This document shows positions 24,752-37,479 of a DNA stretch of 64,000 bases, piece after piece. Under the pieces are notes generated by a model. The model was given only the letters and a program-made list of their open reading frames with translations. It ran no database searches and was not told the origin of the DNA. Location: NCBI RefSeq assembly GCF_000004075.3, contig NC_026658.2:5270001-5334000 (forward strand), given 5' to 3'. The number at the start of each line of letters is the position of its first letter. Positions within the stretch are counted from its first letter, which is position 1. Position numbers and translations under genes: made by a program. The stretch is from Cucumis sativus (Eukaryota > Streptophyta > Magnoliopsida > Cucurbitales > Cucurbitaceae).

Positions 24752-26505
24752 CAAGTGGTGCTGTTGGCCCATCACATGCCCCCCCCCCCCTCCTTTACTT
24801 GCTTTCCATTTTCCTTTTTTATTTTGTTTTCCAACTAAGATATAAACACTAGATTTTATTTTTATATTCCCCCATTACTTTTTCATTTCTTTTTTATTTT
24901 TTTAAAAAAAGTAAATTTCCTTCGTTCTATTTTGTTATATGTAGTCAAATTCATAAATTTAATATGTACTCTCTAAATATGAAACCACCTTCTCATCATT
25001 CATTAAATATATATATATATTAATAATGTTAACTTGTTTCTTCCTCCGCGTGGTTTAAATTAAGTTAGGTGTTAAATTGCAAAAGGTATTTACAATGAAT
25101 TGAAAATTTTCATTTTAATTTACTAAAAAAAGAGAGAGAAAATTATGATAAAATGGTGGTGCGGAATTAAATGGAGGGCATGTTGTGGTTTTAAAAACTA
25201 TAGAAAGGGCGGGGCGGCCAGCCGACTTGTCGAACCTCCCAATCTTATCTCAAATAATAATTAATATAATGTATTTTGATATATAATTGCATTTCACAAT
25301 CCCCAATACTTAAAAGCCATTGTCAGCTTCATTCAATTCTCCCAACCCCGACCCATACTTCCCAATCCTTTACTAAAATTCAAGATAAATTAATTTATTT
25401 CCCTAACATAAAATTGAAAATTTGACATATGACTCAACTTACGTCCAATGTTCATAACACGGCCCTCACCTTAGAACCACACCCTATTTAAACGGAGAAT
25501 TTATATTGTTTGGTTACATAGAGTTGGGAAGAAAAGGGTTCAAACCAATGGATCGTGAAAACGATTGAATGAGATTGGAGATAGAGACCTTCAACAATTT
25601 AGTGTTTTAACTTTACATCTTTAACACCCCATATTTTATGTCATTAAAATATATTCTAATTTTACCTATTTTAAAATTATTCTATATACATGCACCTTTC
25701 CTTTCTTTTTCTTTCTTTTTTTTTTAGGGTTAAATTGTAATTTCACGCCACTATATTTCATACTTGTATTGAATAGGTCTTGTGCTTTAAATATTATAAA
25801 AGTAATCTAAAATATTTAACTTTAAAAATATTTGACAAATTGTCCCTAAAATCTTAAGTTTACATCTAACTAACTTATGAGATATCATAAATGAAAAACT
25901 GTAATTGCAAGTGTTGATTACATTTTTATATTAACATTTAAAAAGAATTTTAAATATAAAAAAGTTTATAAAAATAGACCATAGTTTTATAGCTTATACG
26001 GTAATGGCTCCTCACAGATTAAACTACAATTAATTAACATAGTTTTGACGTAAGCTAAGTATATTTGATATTGAACTTCCTAGGATTGAACTATGGAAAA
26101 TAAATGTATACCGTATTTGAATAAGAAGTAATTTTCCATTATTTATAATATTATGTGGTTTAAGATTTCTTTTATTTATATATAATATGGATTAATTGAA
26201 AGCATAAAATGTTACAAATTTAATTGTATTATATAGACTAATAGTTTTTAGGTATGATTAGTATAGTGAGATGTATTATAAAATAAGGGACATGTGAGAA
26301 GAGGAAGGAAAATGAAAATGAAAGTTGGTTATATAGTAGTATAGTCAACCCAATAATAAAGTAGAATAAAAAAAACTATTAACCTTTCCTTTCTCTTTCT
26401 CTGAAATTACAATTGGGTCAACCAAAGAGCTTTGTTTAATGGCGTCAGAGACCCCACACCTTCCACTCGTTTTCGTCTTCCTCTGTCTCCTCCATCCCCC
26501 ATTCT
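24752..26505. other. Upstream region of the WAG-type kinase
   Basis: No gene seen. It contains a C run near 24,780, TA repeats near 25,008-25,020 and AT-rich DNA. Confidence 0.6.
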
Positions 26506-26508
26506 AAT

Positions 26509-26520
26509 GTATATATAAAA
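26509..26520 (+). promoter_or_regulatory. TATA box of the WAG-type kinase gene
   Basis: GTATATATAAAA lies about 55-65 bases upstream of the ATG at 26,575, implying a short leader. Motif and position only. Confidence 0.55.
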
Positions 26521-26574
26521 CTTTCTCTAACACACCCCATTTCACTGCAAAATCCCATTCCCATTCCTATTCAA

Positions 26575-27990
26575 ATGGAGGACGATTACTCCATCTTCCC
26601 TCCCGATTCAGATCTCGATTTCAGTTTTACTTCCACCACCACCGACCGCACCTTCACCACCTCCTCCAGCGCCCGCACCAGTCTTGCTCGCAGCAGTCTA
26701 ACACTCAGCTTTAATGAATCTCGTCTCTCCGCCGCTGCAGCCGCCCTCAACCTCCGCCCTTACCACCGTTCCGACTCTCACTGGTCCGCCATCAGAGCCG
26801 CTACTACTCTCTCTTCCGACGGCCATCTCCACCTCCGCCACCTCAAACTCATCCGCCATCTCGGCACCGGCAACCTGGGGCGTGTCTTCTTGTGCCATTT
26901 GAGAGACAACGATCATGCCAGTTTCGCCCTGAAAGTGGTGGATAAGGAAGCTCTCAGTAACAAGAAGCTTTTGCAGGTTCAAACGGAAGCCGAGATTCTG
27001 GCTTCTTTGGACCACCCCTTTCTCCCAACCCTCTACGCCCGTCTCGACGTCTCTCATTACACGTGCCTCCTTATCGACTATTGTCCTGCCGGTGACCTCC
27101 ACTCCCTCCTCCGTAAGCAGCCCGGTAGCCGCTTCTCTGTTGCGGCGGCGAGATTCTTCGCGGCAGAGGTCCTGGTGGCGCTGGAGTACCTTCACGCGCT
27201 TGGGATCGTGTACCGTGATCTCAAGCCTGAGAACGTTCTTTTGCGTGAGGATGGCCACGTCATGCTCTCGGATTTCGATTTGTGTTTTAAGTCCGACGTG
27301 GTTCCCACTTTTCACACCTGGACTCGCCCGGGCCCACAGGCTACTGGCTCCTGCTTTGGGTGGAGGACCTCTCCAGAGTTCGAAGAGGAGATTGTCGGGG
27401 AGTTTGTGGCGGAGCCGACGTCTGCCTTTTCCAAGTCTTGTGTAGGGACTCACGAGTACTTGGCGCCGGAGTTAGTGACCGGCGGTGGTCACGGTAACGG
27501 CGTGGATTGGTGGGCGTTTGGGGTGTTCGTTTATGAGCTTCTGCACGGGACGACGCCGTTTAAAGGAGTGAACAAGGAGGGTACGTTAAGGAACATTGCG
27601 TCGTCGGAGGGGGTGAAGTTCAGAGGAGGGGGGGAGGAAGAGGGGGGGATGGGGGAGGCGAGAGATCTGATAGAGAGGCTGTTGGTGAAAGATCCTGGGA
27701 GGCGGTTGGGTTGGGAGAAAGGAGCGACGGAGATTAAACGGCATCCGTTCTTCGAGGGTATAAAATGGCCGTTGATCAGAACGTATAGGGTGCCGGAGGT
27801 GTACGGGATGATGAGAAAGGGGAGAGCACAGGTGAGCCACGTGAGGGAGGTGACAGAACGCATACGGCGGCGGGGGTGGTGGAACTGGAGGAAAGTGATG
27901 AGGAAGCGGTTAATTAAAAATGGAAGCTGCAGTAAATCTCATAGCAATACCAATTATTATAGTTATAGCTCTAAAAAGAAGACGGGTTAA
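26575..27990 (+). CDS. AGC (AGCVIII/AGC3) Ser/Thr protein kinase, WAG1/WAG2-like
   Basis: A single exon encodes 471 aa, close to the about 480 aa of Arabidopsis WAG1/WAG2. The Ser/Thr-rich N-terminus with DLDFSFTSTTTDRTFT resembles WAG proteins as I recall them. Kinase features: glycine loop GTGNLGRV (97-104), ATP lysine in FALKVV (K120), catalytic loop YRDLKPEN (213-220, D215), and DFD (233-235) in place of DFG, the hallmark of plant AGCVIII kinases. An insertion of about 50 residues (about 240-287) precedes the activation motif SCVGTHEYLAPE (288-299), also typical. The C-terminal tail is basic and lacks an FxxF motif. WAG kinases belong to the PINOID clade, phosphorylate PIN auxin-efflux carriers and promote their apical targeting. 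The exon is far more GC-rich than its surroundings. Long frames on other strands here are shadows of this GC-rich exon. Confidence 0.93.
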   Translation: MEDDYSIFPPDSDLDFSFTSTTTDRTFTTSSSARTSLARSSLTLSFNESRLSAAAAALNLRPYHRSDSHWSAIRAATTLSSDGHLHLRHLKLIRHLGTGNLGRVFLCHLRDNDHASFALKVVDKEALSNKKLLQVQTEAEILASLDHPFLPTLYARLDVSHYTCLLIDYCPAGDLHSLLRKQPGSRFSVAAARFFAAEVLVALEYLHALGIVYRDLKPENVLLREDGHVMLSDFDLCFKSDVVPTFHTWTRPGPQATGSCFGWRTSPEFEEEIVGEFVAEPTSAFSKSCVGTHEYLAPELVTGGGHGNGVDWWAFGVFVYELLHGTTPFKGVNKEGTLRNIASSEGVKFRGGGEEEGGMGEARDLIERLLVKDPGRRLGWEKGATEIKRHPFFEGIKWPLIRTYRVPEVYGMMRKGRAQVSHVREVTERIRRRGWWNWRKVMRKRLIKNGSCSKSHSNTNYYSYSSKKKTG

Positions 27991-28474
27991 ATTAAATTAA
28001 ATTAAAAGTAGGGTGAAAAATTGAATAGGTTTTTTCCGACGGTTTTGTTTTATTTTTTCTTGTGAGACACTGTATATTCATACAAAAAAAAAAAAAAAAA
28101 AAAGAAAACTGTATACTTTACTTTAATTTTTTTAAAAAATTTATCTATGTATGAGTAGGGAATATTTGAGTTGTTTGTATCAATATTAAATTATTTAAAG
28201 GTACTAGTTACATTTTTGGTCCATATTTAATGTATATATTTAGCTTTAATTTATAATAATAAGTATGGTTTTCACTATCCTAATTCTTTATCTTTTCTAA
28301 ATATATATTATAGACCTAATTAAGGATGAAAAAGAGCTCCATATTTTGATAATATATGCTCAAAATATTGCCAAACTCGTGGAGGTGATACAAGCTAAGG
28401 GAGTACCATTTTTTCTCTTCTAAAAAATCCATTAAATATCGACCCTTGATATTATGATTTATCAATTTTGTTTA
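27991..28474. other. 3' flank of the WAG-type kinase
   Basis: AT-rich, with an A run of about 20 at 28,083-28,102. No gene seen. Confidence 0.6.
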
Positions 28475-29222
28475 CACTATAAGAAAATAAGTATTTTTCG
28501 ACGCACAACACAAATGTCGGGATAAAAGACGTCGAAAGAAAAAGTTTCTCCCGACACCGTAGAAGCTTCGTTGGAAAAGGTTGACATTCTAACGTCATGC
28601 ATAACGGCATCGGAAAACATTTAATTTTTTTAAAATATAAAATTAAATTTTTTCCCAACGCCATTATCCATTTTCCGTTGCCATTCGCTCTATCCGCTGC
28701 CGCCACTCCCTCCGTCTTCTTCTCTTTCACAACTTCTTGGTTGGAGGTAATTCAAAATTCAAAATCCTAAATATAAACCCCTTTGAATTTGTTCTTAATT
28801 TCCTTTTCTATCATTGAGTTTCTTTTATTCTAAGTATCTGAATGTTTCTTATTGATTTTTGTTTTTGTTATATTCAACAGTTTGGAATGTGTTGTAATTA
28901 CTTTTTATGTTCTTGGCAACCATGGTGAGTTTAGAAGGTAAAGTATAATTTTATTTTGCTGGTTGTTTATTTTATAAGTTAGTGTGTTTTCGTGGTTTGA
29001 ATTTTTGCATATGTTTGTTTGCATACAACAGCTGCAAAAGAAGAGGAAGTAGGAAGATGATAAAGATGAGAATATATATATTAAAATAGAGGATATCCTC
29101 TCCCGACAAATTTTTTCCGACTTTGATCCCAACGCAAACTTATGCGTCGAAAAATCCTTTTTCGACATTTTTTCTATTTCTCCCGACAAGCCTCGAAAGA
29201 TCCCCATTTTCTTGTATTTTGG
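28475..29222. mobile_element. Non-autonomous CACTA-like element (about 0.75 kb)
   Basis: The left end begins CACTATAAGAAAAT at 28,475. The right end reads ATTTTCTTGTATTTTG, an imperfect inverse of it. Just inside each end are repeated TCGACG, CGTCGA, CCGACA and TGTCGG motifs in both orientations (28,497-28,560 and 29,100-29,200), the subterminal repeats expected of CACTA elements. The inside is non-coding; no transposase is seen. The terminal TAGTG at the right is mutated and a 3-bp target duplication is not clear. Confidence 0.6.
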
Positions 29223-31235
29223 TATATCATTAATAAACTTTACAAAAAATAGGGAGATTAATATTATCGAAATATGACAGATAAAATGTCGTAAATTTAT
29301 TGTCTAAATACCGTTGATAGATACATGTTATCTGTTATCTGACGTCTTTTAAAACATCTTCATTTAGACATTGAATCATGATTTAATCTAAAATATCATG
29401 CTCTTAATATCCTTTGATCGGCATTATTAATACTTATATATGATATACTACCAAGTAACATGTCATAAATTTTGAACATACTACGGTTTATGAACAACTT
29501 TGAGTATCAAATAAATTATGAGAATGTTTAAACTAGCTAGTACCTTCTTCTTCTTAGCCATCATCTTGCTATTGATAGCAACATAATGTATGACAAACTT
29601 TATAATGGCATATATTTACTCCACTATTCATTTTGCGGTCTTACTACCATATATACTAATTATATTTTTATTTTCAATGATGTGTTTTTACACTTCAATT
29701 AATTCAAATTTTTTACTTAAAAAAAGTTTGTACCTAAAATTTCACCAAAACGTTCACAAATTTTTTGTGTGATATAATTTTTCATAACATCCAAATTTGA
29801 GTCACCCATATTTATATTCATATATACATATTTTCATCTTACAAATTTGGATGAAAAATAATAGAGATTAAATGTGTTGAACTTTAGTAGTAGAAATAAG
29901 TCATATTTCATTGAAAAACATGTGTTTGAGTGAGGTCGTTTTATAACCTGTTTGATATAAAAGGTTAACATCTCCACTCACTACAAAAACGTATAAATAA
30001 ATAGAGAGAACAATAAAAAAATATGTTACTATAATGTCTCCAAGGACTTGCAACCTAAAAGTGGAAATTATCCTCATAAGCTAACCTAAGATATTTTGAT
30101 ATTTTGTTCTTAGCTTATATATACATTTTTGGTCCATGCTAAGTTTTTATTTCAATAGAGTTTATATGATTCTTTTGAATTTTGAGATTAAATGATTTTA
30201 CTCGTTTGTGAATGAAGTTCTTATGATATTGAGCTGTCAAAAAAGAAAAAAGTTCACTTTGTTTATATGGGTAATAGTTAGCTTTCAACCCATAAAATTG
30301 CTTTCAACCTATAAGTACATTTATAAATTGATAGTTATTTCAACACCTTTCCATTTCAATAACTTAATCATATAAATCAAACTTAACTTTTAATAACCAT
30401 GTGTTAATGGACACAAAACATGCTAAAATATAGGATTAATTTGCTAAAACAGAATAGTTGTTCATTTTGAAAAGCTCCTCAAAACCAAGTAGATGTGACA
30501 TGTAAAAGTTGAAAAATGGAATTTCAAATCTCTTTGGTCCAAATTCTTCCTCCATGAGTTGTTGGAGATGGAAAGCAAGAACAGAAATTTGTATTGGGTT
30601 TTTTTCTTAATGATGCCAAAAATAAAATAAAATAAAATAAAATCATTTTTTCAATAACGCTTTAAATTTGGTTCTGTGTAACAAATCTTAGAAAAATAAT
30701 TCCCTAATTATGATTTTAAGGTAAAAGTGTAAAGAAAAATGACTTATTGCTATGCACTAATTCATTTTTAAAAACCAAGTGTATAATAAGAAGTCTAAAA
30801 GACACACTGGCCTTTTGTTTTCTTTCTTTATTTTATTTTTTGTTTATATAACATCTTGAATAAACAATTTAAATACCCCATGTTAGTTGATTATTGTGGA
30901 TATGAAAAGGTGCATTCATAGGCCTATTTCATCTCTCTTTGCATGCCTTCAAAGTTAGGGCATACATTTCATCTCTCTCACACAACAAACAATAATATAT
31001 ATAGAACCCAAAAAGAAAGTTGAAGATAATAACAGAATTATTATTACAAATACATACTCAAAAGGAAAAATAACTAATCCCAACACCCAAATATGGTTGG
31101 GGCTGCAATTCCTTCCTAAAGAAATTAATTTCTTATTTTCTCCACTTCAAAATTCCTTTCTTCTTTCTAAAAAATATGAAAAATCTCGAATGATGGAAAC
31201 AATTATTTCAATTCATAACAACAGCTTTGTTTTCT
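29223..31235. other. AT-rich intergenic DNA
   Basis: No gene supported. A chance CACTACAAAAAC motif occurs at about 29,980, resembling a CACTA terminus, but no subterminal repeats accompany it. Confidence 0.55.
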
Positions 31236-31427
31236 TCAATGGCTAAAAGAATTTGGGCTGATTTGAGAATTAAAGGACCCGATGTTCTCTTTAACACCTT
31301 CAAAATGAACTTCATTCTCAAAAATGGTACCAAGCACTGATATTGATCGACGTTTCATCGTAGCAATGACAAGCCGTGGTACTACTTCCATGGTTATCCT
31401 TGCGGGAAACTTTGTTTCTTTGCACAT
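31236..31427 (-). CDS. Doubtful small open frame (63 aa), possibly the end of a secreted-peptide-like gene
   Basis: From ATG 31,427 the minus strand encodes 63 aa ending at 31,236. The same frame stays open further upstream to about 31,525 and would encode a very hydrophobic, signal-peptide-like stretch rich in Leu/Phe, but no in-frame ATG is present there. A TTATAAAT motif lies just upstream of that. I do not recognise the product. It could be a decayed peptide gene or chance; the missing upstream start argues against an intact gene. Confidence 0.15.
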   Translation of the reverse strand: MCKETKFPARITMEVVPRLVIATMKRRSISVLGTIFENEVHFEGVKENIGSFNSQISPNSFSH

Positions 31428-31609
31428 TGAGAGAAATATGGAACATATGAGAAAAAGAAATGGTGAAAGGAGTAGGAAGAGATAAAAGCAGATTGGGATG
31501 CCATATATGAGGATAAGTTGTTATGAATTTATAAGGAGTGAAGGGTTTGGTTAGGGGTCTTGCAATGAATTGAAGGGATAAATGGCCTTTAAAATGGTGG
31601 GTTGGCATG

Positions 31610-32330
31610 TGCAGGGACTGATGAGCTTTTTTGGCTATAATTAATTAAGCCTTTTCCAATATCATGTCTTATTCATATGTGTCTTTCTTTTGTTGCAAAA
31701 AAGTGTGTATTTGTTTGATGTGTGTTGTGTAATATTTTAGGGGTCACAAATTAAGTCTCTTTATATTTTACAAAATTTGATGTTATCAAGTTACTTAATT
31801 AAGTGTTTATGTTTATGATGGATGTTATTTTGGTTGATGGTCTAGGTCTAGTTTTCATTTAATCTTTAAAGTTCCAAATATAACATATTTATATATACTT
31901 ATTGAACTAAAAATCATCTCCACTCCTAGGTAAAAGAATTCAAATATTTCCAAGATGTGTGAATGTAGTTGAGATAATTTGATAAAAGAAAAAGAAAATC
32001 TTTCCCAACATCAATAGTTAAAAGGTTAAAAGAAAAAGAAGCAATAAAATGGCATTTATTGGAGCAACAGAAATGTGGACAAAAGAGTTGACAGTGGTAA
32101 TACGGCACCGTACTGGGGGACAAAACTTCAATTAATGACACCTCCTTTTAACATCACACTTTTGTCTTCAAAAACTTCTCCTTTTGACCATTTGATTTTC
32201 CCACACACAAAATTTTATTTTATTCTTTAGGAAGCAATCAAAACACAATTTTATCAAAGTTGTAATAACTTAACTAGCACTAACTCATGGAGTACGTATT
32301 CGATCTTTGAAATAAAAACTAACTTAATGT
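31610..32330. other. Intergenic DNA
   Basis: No gene seen; the part next to 32,331 is the downstream flank of the GST pseudogene. Confidence 0.6.
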
Positions 32331-33640
32331 TTAATTAACTCCTAGAAATTCTAATGCGATATCGTAAATTTCTTCTTGAGTAGGCATATTCTTTGAAACA
32401 CTTTCTCTTTGGAGGCACCTTTGAACCCATTGGAGGATCTTGGGACATTCAACTTCTAAGTCCAATTTTCCAAGCAATTTGAATGCAAGAAACATGCTGT
32501 AAAATGGAATGAGAGCAATATCTATAAACCCAAATGTTTTGCCACCAAAATAAGTCTTTATCTCCAAGCTCTTCTTGTAGCTGCTTAAAGCACTCCAACA
32601 ATTCCTTTGCTGCTGCTTCTTTCTCCTCTTCTGTTTTATGTCTATTCCATAGCTTACTTCCAATGGGATAAATCTAATGTCATAAGAGCCATAACTTTAT
32701 CATAATTAACGTTATAATTACCATAAACTCGTAGAAATATGAGTCACAACTAAAAAGAAAAAAAGGCAATATATGATGCATATATGTATTATTAGCTCAT
32801 TCTACGTTGGAAGATTTAAATATCCATACCCTCAATATATCTATCTATATATTATTAAACAATTAAGTTAGGTTTGTTCAACAAATTTTATATGGATAGA
32901 AAAAGAGAATTTTAAATATTAGCAATTAGAACTAATGTATTAACATATATAACACAACACAGATATAAATCATATCACCATATTTAAGAATCTAACGACA
33001 AATAAGTGTTCACCAACGATAGAAATATCACCGATAGATCTTTTATACTTTCAATTCTTTGAAAAAACGTAGTTACATGTATCGTCAAATTATGACCGGT
33101 TAAAACAATAATAATGCTCCATCTCCCAAGTATTTGTAAAAAAATTACAAGTTTATACTTTTATACTTTTCTTTTTGAATTAAAATGAATGTTCAAATGG
33201 GAATACATTGAGATTTCCAAGTATATGTTCCCACGTATAATAGAATTGATCTACTAATAATTTATAAACTTAAAGAAAAAAGAGAATAGAAACAAGAGTA
33301 CCTTTTTGTCCACATAGTCAACCTAGAACCTAGCATGGGCTCTCTCAAGAGGATGAGAAGGAAGCAAATTAGTATACGTTTTGTCATCGTCACTACTCCA
33401 AACCTCATCAATATATTCAACAATGAGAGAAGAATCAACAATGGGTTTCCCTTTGTGTATCAAAACAGGGATTTGCTTGTAAATAGGATTCATTTCTAAA
33501 AAGCAAAGGGCTTTTGTTGCTCAAATCTTCCTCTTTTGCTTCATATTTTAGGCCTTTCTCTGCCAAAGCCGACCTCACTCTCTTATTGCAAAAGGGCTCA
33601 GCCACAAGTCTAACGAAACCAACTCCTCTAACTTGCTCAT
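32331..33640 (-). pseudogene. Tau-class glutathione S-transferase pseudogene (two exons, several breaks)
   Basis: Exon 1 spans 33,640-33,302 and exon 2 spans 32,652-32,331 on the minus strand, with the same intron position as the intact GST copies in this window. GST-like blocks are clear: the WLSPFAIR active-site region, [31 protein letters not shown] in exon 1, and YFGGKTFGFIDIALIPFYS and CPKILQWVQRC in exon 2. Breaks: a 2-base insertion after the WLSPFAIR block, a 1-base insertion in the run after NKSPLL, a TAG stop in place of the Trp codon in RARFWVD, and a 1-base insertion before YFGG in exon 2. It is therefore non-functional as a GST. It differs from the other copies (LSPF rather than PSMF) and is an older or separate lineage. 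Confidence 0.85.
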
Positions 33641-34414
<774 letters not shown>

Positions 34415-34589
34415 TCAAATGGAAAGAAAATTGAGTAAACGAGATTTGAGTAAGAGAGAGGATATGGGTAAATGAATAAGTGCGGAAGGACAAAACAAAA
34501 ATGGAAACCAAGCATATGCTGGGCTTATTTCATTTGAGCCCAGCCCTATGTTTTTATATTTTGGTTGCAATTTGACGAATTAGCAGACT

Positions 34590-35094
34590 GTGAGTGATAG
34601 CAGCGAAACACAGCTTGGGAAAATAGAAAAAAGAATACTGCACTTCCGTTCTTCAGCCATTTGGAGATCGATTCATAGTCTATCAAATTGAATTTTGAAG
34701 TATATTATTGGCACGAGGGTCTTCACTATGAACGGTGGATTTCGTTTGGAGCTATCTACGTCAGATTCTAGTGCATAGCTGACTACCACATATTGTGTAA
34801 TATTTTTTATTTTTCTTCATTGTTATTGTCGTTTGTCGTCGAGATTTTTATTCTCGAGACATTTGCCTCTTGTTGTGACTAGGGAGAACTTTGTTGTACC
34901 CATTAAAGATTATAGTAGATATTTTTTTACTTGGGTTCATGGTTTTTTAATCCTCACGTTGAGGGGGGATTTTCCACGTTAAATTCGTTGTGTCCATACT
35001 TTGATAATTGCTGTTATTATTGTTGATCAGTATTCTAACAGGTTCACACAAGAGTGAGATCATGGATACAAGTTAAAAGTGTTCATCCCAACAA
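34590..35094 (+). mobile_element. 5' LTR remnant of a Tork/Tnt1-like Copia element
   Basis: The region ends just upstream of a primer binding site and contains GGATTTTCCACGTTAAATTC at about 34,968-34,987, a block I associate with the LTRs of Tnt1-type Copia elements. The left border is approximate and no second LTR was found. Confidence 0.5.
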
Positions 35095-35096
35095 TG

Positions 35097-35108
35097 TGGT
35101 ATCAGAGC
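35097..35108 (+). promoter_or_regulatory. Retrotransposon primer binding site (initiator tRNA-Met)
   Basis: TGGTATCAGAGC is complementary to the 3' end of plant initiator tRNA-Met and is the standard minus-strand primer site of Copia elements. It marks the boundary between the 5' LTR and gag. Confidence 0.85.
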
Positions 35109-35159
35109 GTTGGTTAATTAATTGAAATTTAATTGGAATTGCCTTGTGTTGAATATATA

Positions 35160-37375
35160 TACTAGTTCAGCTAAGATGGTTACCCTTAATGAGTCAAATT
35201 ATCAAATATGAAAAATAAAAAATAGAACGACATAGTGTATGTAAATGACTTGCACCTTCAAGATTTTTTTTATGAGAAGCCTGACGACAAAACTGATAGA
35301 GAATGAGAAGTATGTCATAGGAAAGTGTATGGGTTTATGAGGCTATGAGTAGAAGAGGGTTTTCTAAACCACATTCGTGAAGAAAGTCATGCACGAACTA
35401 TGTCTGTAATAAGCTTGAATAGCTATGTGCCCCTAAAACTGGTATAATAAAAAGTTTATGATTAAACAGATGATGAAGTTAAAGTACTATATATCAAGAT
35501 GGAGCGCCTATGTTAGTCACTTGAATATATTCTAAGGTATTTTGAATCAGTTATCTAGGATAGTGTGAGGATGAGATACATGAGTTAAGGGTTCTCGGTA
35601 TATTGTCAGACTCATGGGAAATATTTAGAACTTCCTTATCGAACTCAGCCCCAAATGGTGTACTAAGTATGAACTTAGTAAGAAGTAGCGTGTTGAACGA
35701 GGAGATGTGAAGAAAGTCTTAGAGTTCTTCACATTCAAATGTTCTAGTTAATGAAAAGAGGGGGATGAGTAAAAGTAAGGGTCCGAGAGGTAATAATAGA
35801 GAAGCAAAAGCAGGAGTGACCGATTTGCAAATGTTGAGTGTCACTATTGCCATAAAAAAAAAGGAATATAAAGAATATTGTCAAAAATTGAAAAAAAGAC
35901 AGTAAAAATCATAAGGGCAAGGAAAAGAAGAATGTTGATGACAATGATGTTGATACAATCATTGTAGCCACTGAAGGTTTTTACATCTTGTCTGATGATG
36001 TTGTAAATCTTGCCACACAATAGAGCAGTTGGGTGATTATATTGATAGTGGTGCTTCAGTTCATGCTACTTCAAAAAGGAAAATTTTTGCATCCTATACT
36101 CCTGGTGATTTTTGCAGTGTTAGTATGGGCAATGACAAATTAGAAAATGCAGTTGGCATCGTAGATGTACACTTGAAGAAAAGAAATGGTTCTAGGTTGA
36201 TTTTGAAAAATGTGAAACATATTTCCAATAGTCGCATGAACTTGATTTCCACAGGTAAGCTTGATGACGAAGGTTTCTGCAATATCTTTGATAATGGCAT
36301 ATGGAAGCTTAGTAATGTTTAGTTATAGCAAAGGAACATAAATTTTCTTCCCAGTACTACATAGATGCTAAAATCATGGATTTTGATATAAATACAGTAA
36401 ATGATAAAACAAATGTTGAGTTTTGACATAAGAGACTTGGCCATGTGAATGAGAAGGGTTTAAAAATTTTAACAAAGAAAAATCATCTTCATGATTTAAA
36501 GAGTGTATCTCTGAAACATTTTCCTCATTGTTTAGTAGGAAAGTAGACGAGGGTTACTTTTAAATCATCTTTGCATTCAAGAAAGCCAAATGTACTAGAG
36601 TTGGTACATTCTGATGTGTGTGGCCCCATGAAAACAAAGTTGCTTGAGGGTGCATTGTATTTTTTGACATTTATTGATGATCATTCAAGGAAAATATGAT
36701 TTTACACCTTGAAGACTAAAGATGAAATGTTGCAAGCATTTGAACATTTTCATGCCTTTGTTGAGAGAGAAACTAGTGAAAAACTTAAGTGTGTTAGAAT
36801 TGATAATAGAGGTGAGTATTGTGGACCTTTTGATGAATTTGCAGAAATCATGACATTCGACATCAAAATACACCTCATAAGACCGCACAGTTAAATGGAA
36901 TAGCTGAAAGATTGAACAAAACATTGATTGAGAGAGTGAGATGCTTACTATATAAGTCACAGTTGCCACAATCATTTTGGGGCGAAACATTAAATACAAT
37001 TGTACATGTTTTGAATCTCACACCATGTGTTCCATTGGGATCAGAAGTTCCAAATATAATATGGTCAGGTAAGGATATATCTTATAGTCTCCTATGTGTC
37101 TTTGGTTGTAAAGCTTTTGATCATGTACCTAAAGATGAGAGATCAAAAATATAATATGGTCAGGTAAGGATATATCTTATAGTCTCCTATGTGTCTTTGG
37201 TTGTAAAGCTTTTGATCATGTACCTAAAGATGAGAGATCAAAGTTTGATGCAAAAACTAAAGCACATGTGTTCGTTGGCTATGATCTAGATGAGTTTGGT
37301 TACAAATTATGGAATGCAATTAAGAAAAAGGTCATAAGAAGTTGAGATGTTGTATTTGTTGAAGACTAAACAATA
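35160..37375 (+). pseudogene. Copia gag-protease-integrase remains, frameshifted and stopped
   Basis: In order on the plus strand: a gag start with a LNESNYQ-like block at about 35,185; a zinc-knuckle remnant at about 35,830-35,900; aspartic protease with DSGAS at about 36,044; the GAG-pre-integrase block (RLGHVNEKGL) at about 36,435; and the integrase core with HSDVCGP (36,608), FIDDHSRK, DNRGEY and the GIAERLN glutamate (about 36,899-36,920). Stops and frameshifts break it throughout. The integrase C-terminal region runs to about 37,375, where this element stops. A 95-bp tandem duplication interrupts it. Confidence 0.85.
37052..37241 (+). repeat. 95-bp tandem duplication inside the Copia integrase
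   Basis: The segment starting at ATGGTCAGGTAAGG (37,061) recurs at 37,156, period 95, through the FGCKAFDHVPKDERSK coding block. The two units are nearly identical, so the duplication is younger than much of the other decay. 95 is not a multiple of 3, so it also breaks the frame. Confidence 0.85.
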
Positions 37376-37479
37376 ACAAATACAATTGGCAATGAGAGGG
37401 GTAGCTTATTTATGTTATATGGAGTATGAGTCTCATTGATTTTTCCAATGTGGGACTCTCAACTTCTCATTAATCTTAC

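Noticed and set aside
26698..27453. 251-codon open frame on the minus strand opposite the WAG-type kinase
   Set aside because: It is a shadow of the GC-rich kinase exon; its translation has no family resemblance, while the plus strand encodes a full kinase.
29976..29995. CACTACAAAAACG, resembling a CACTA terminus
   Set aside because: No subterminal repeats follow, and no paired end lies near; intact GST genes lie between it and the terminus at 46,208.
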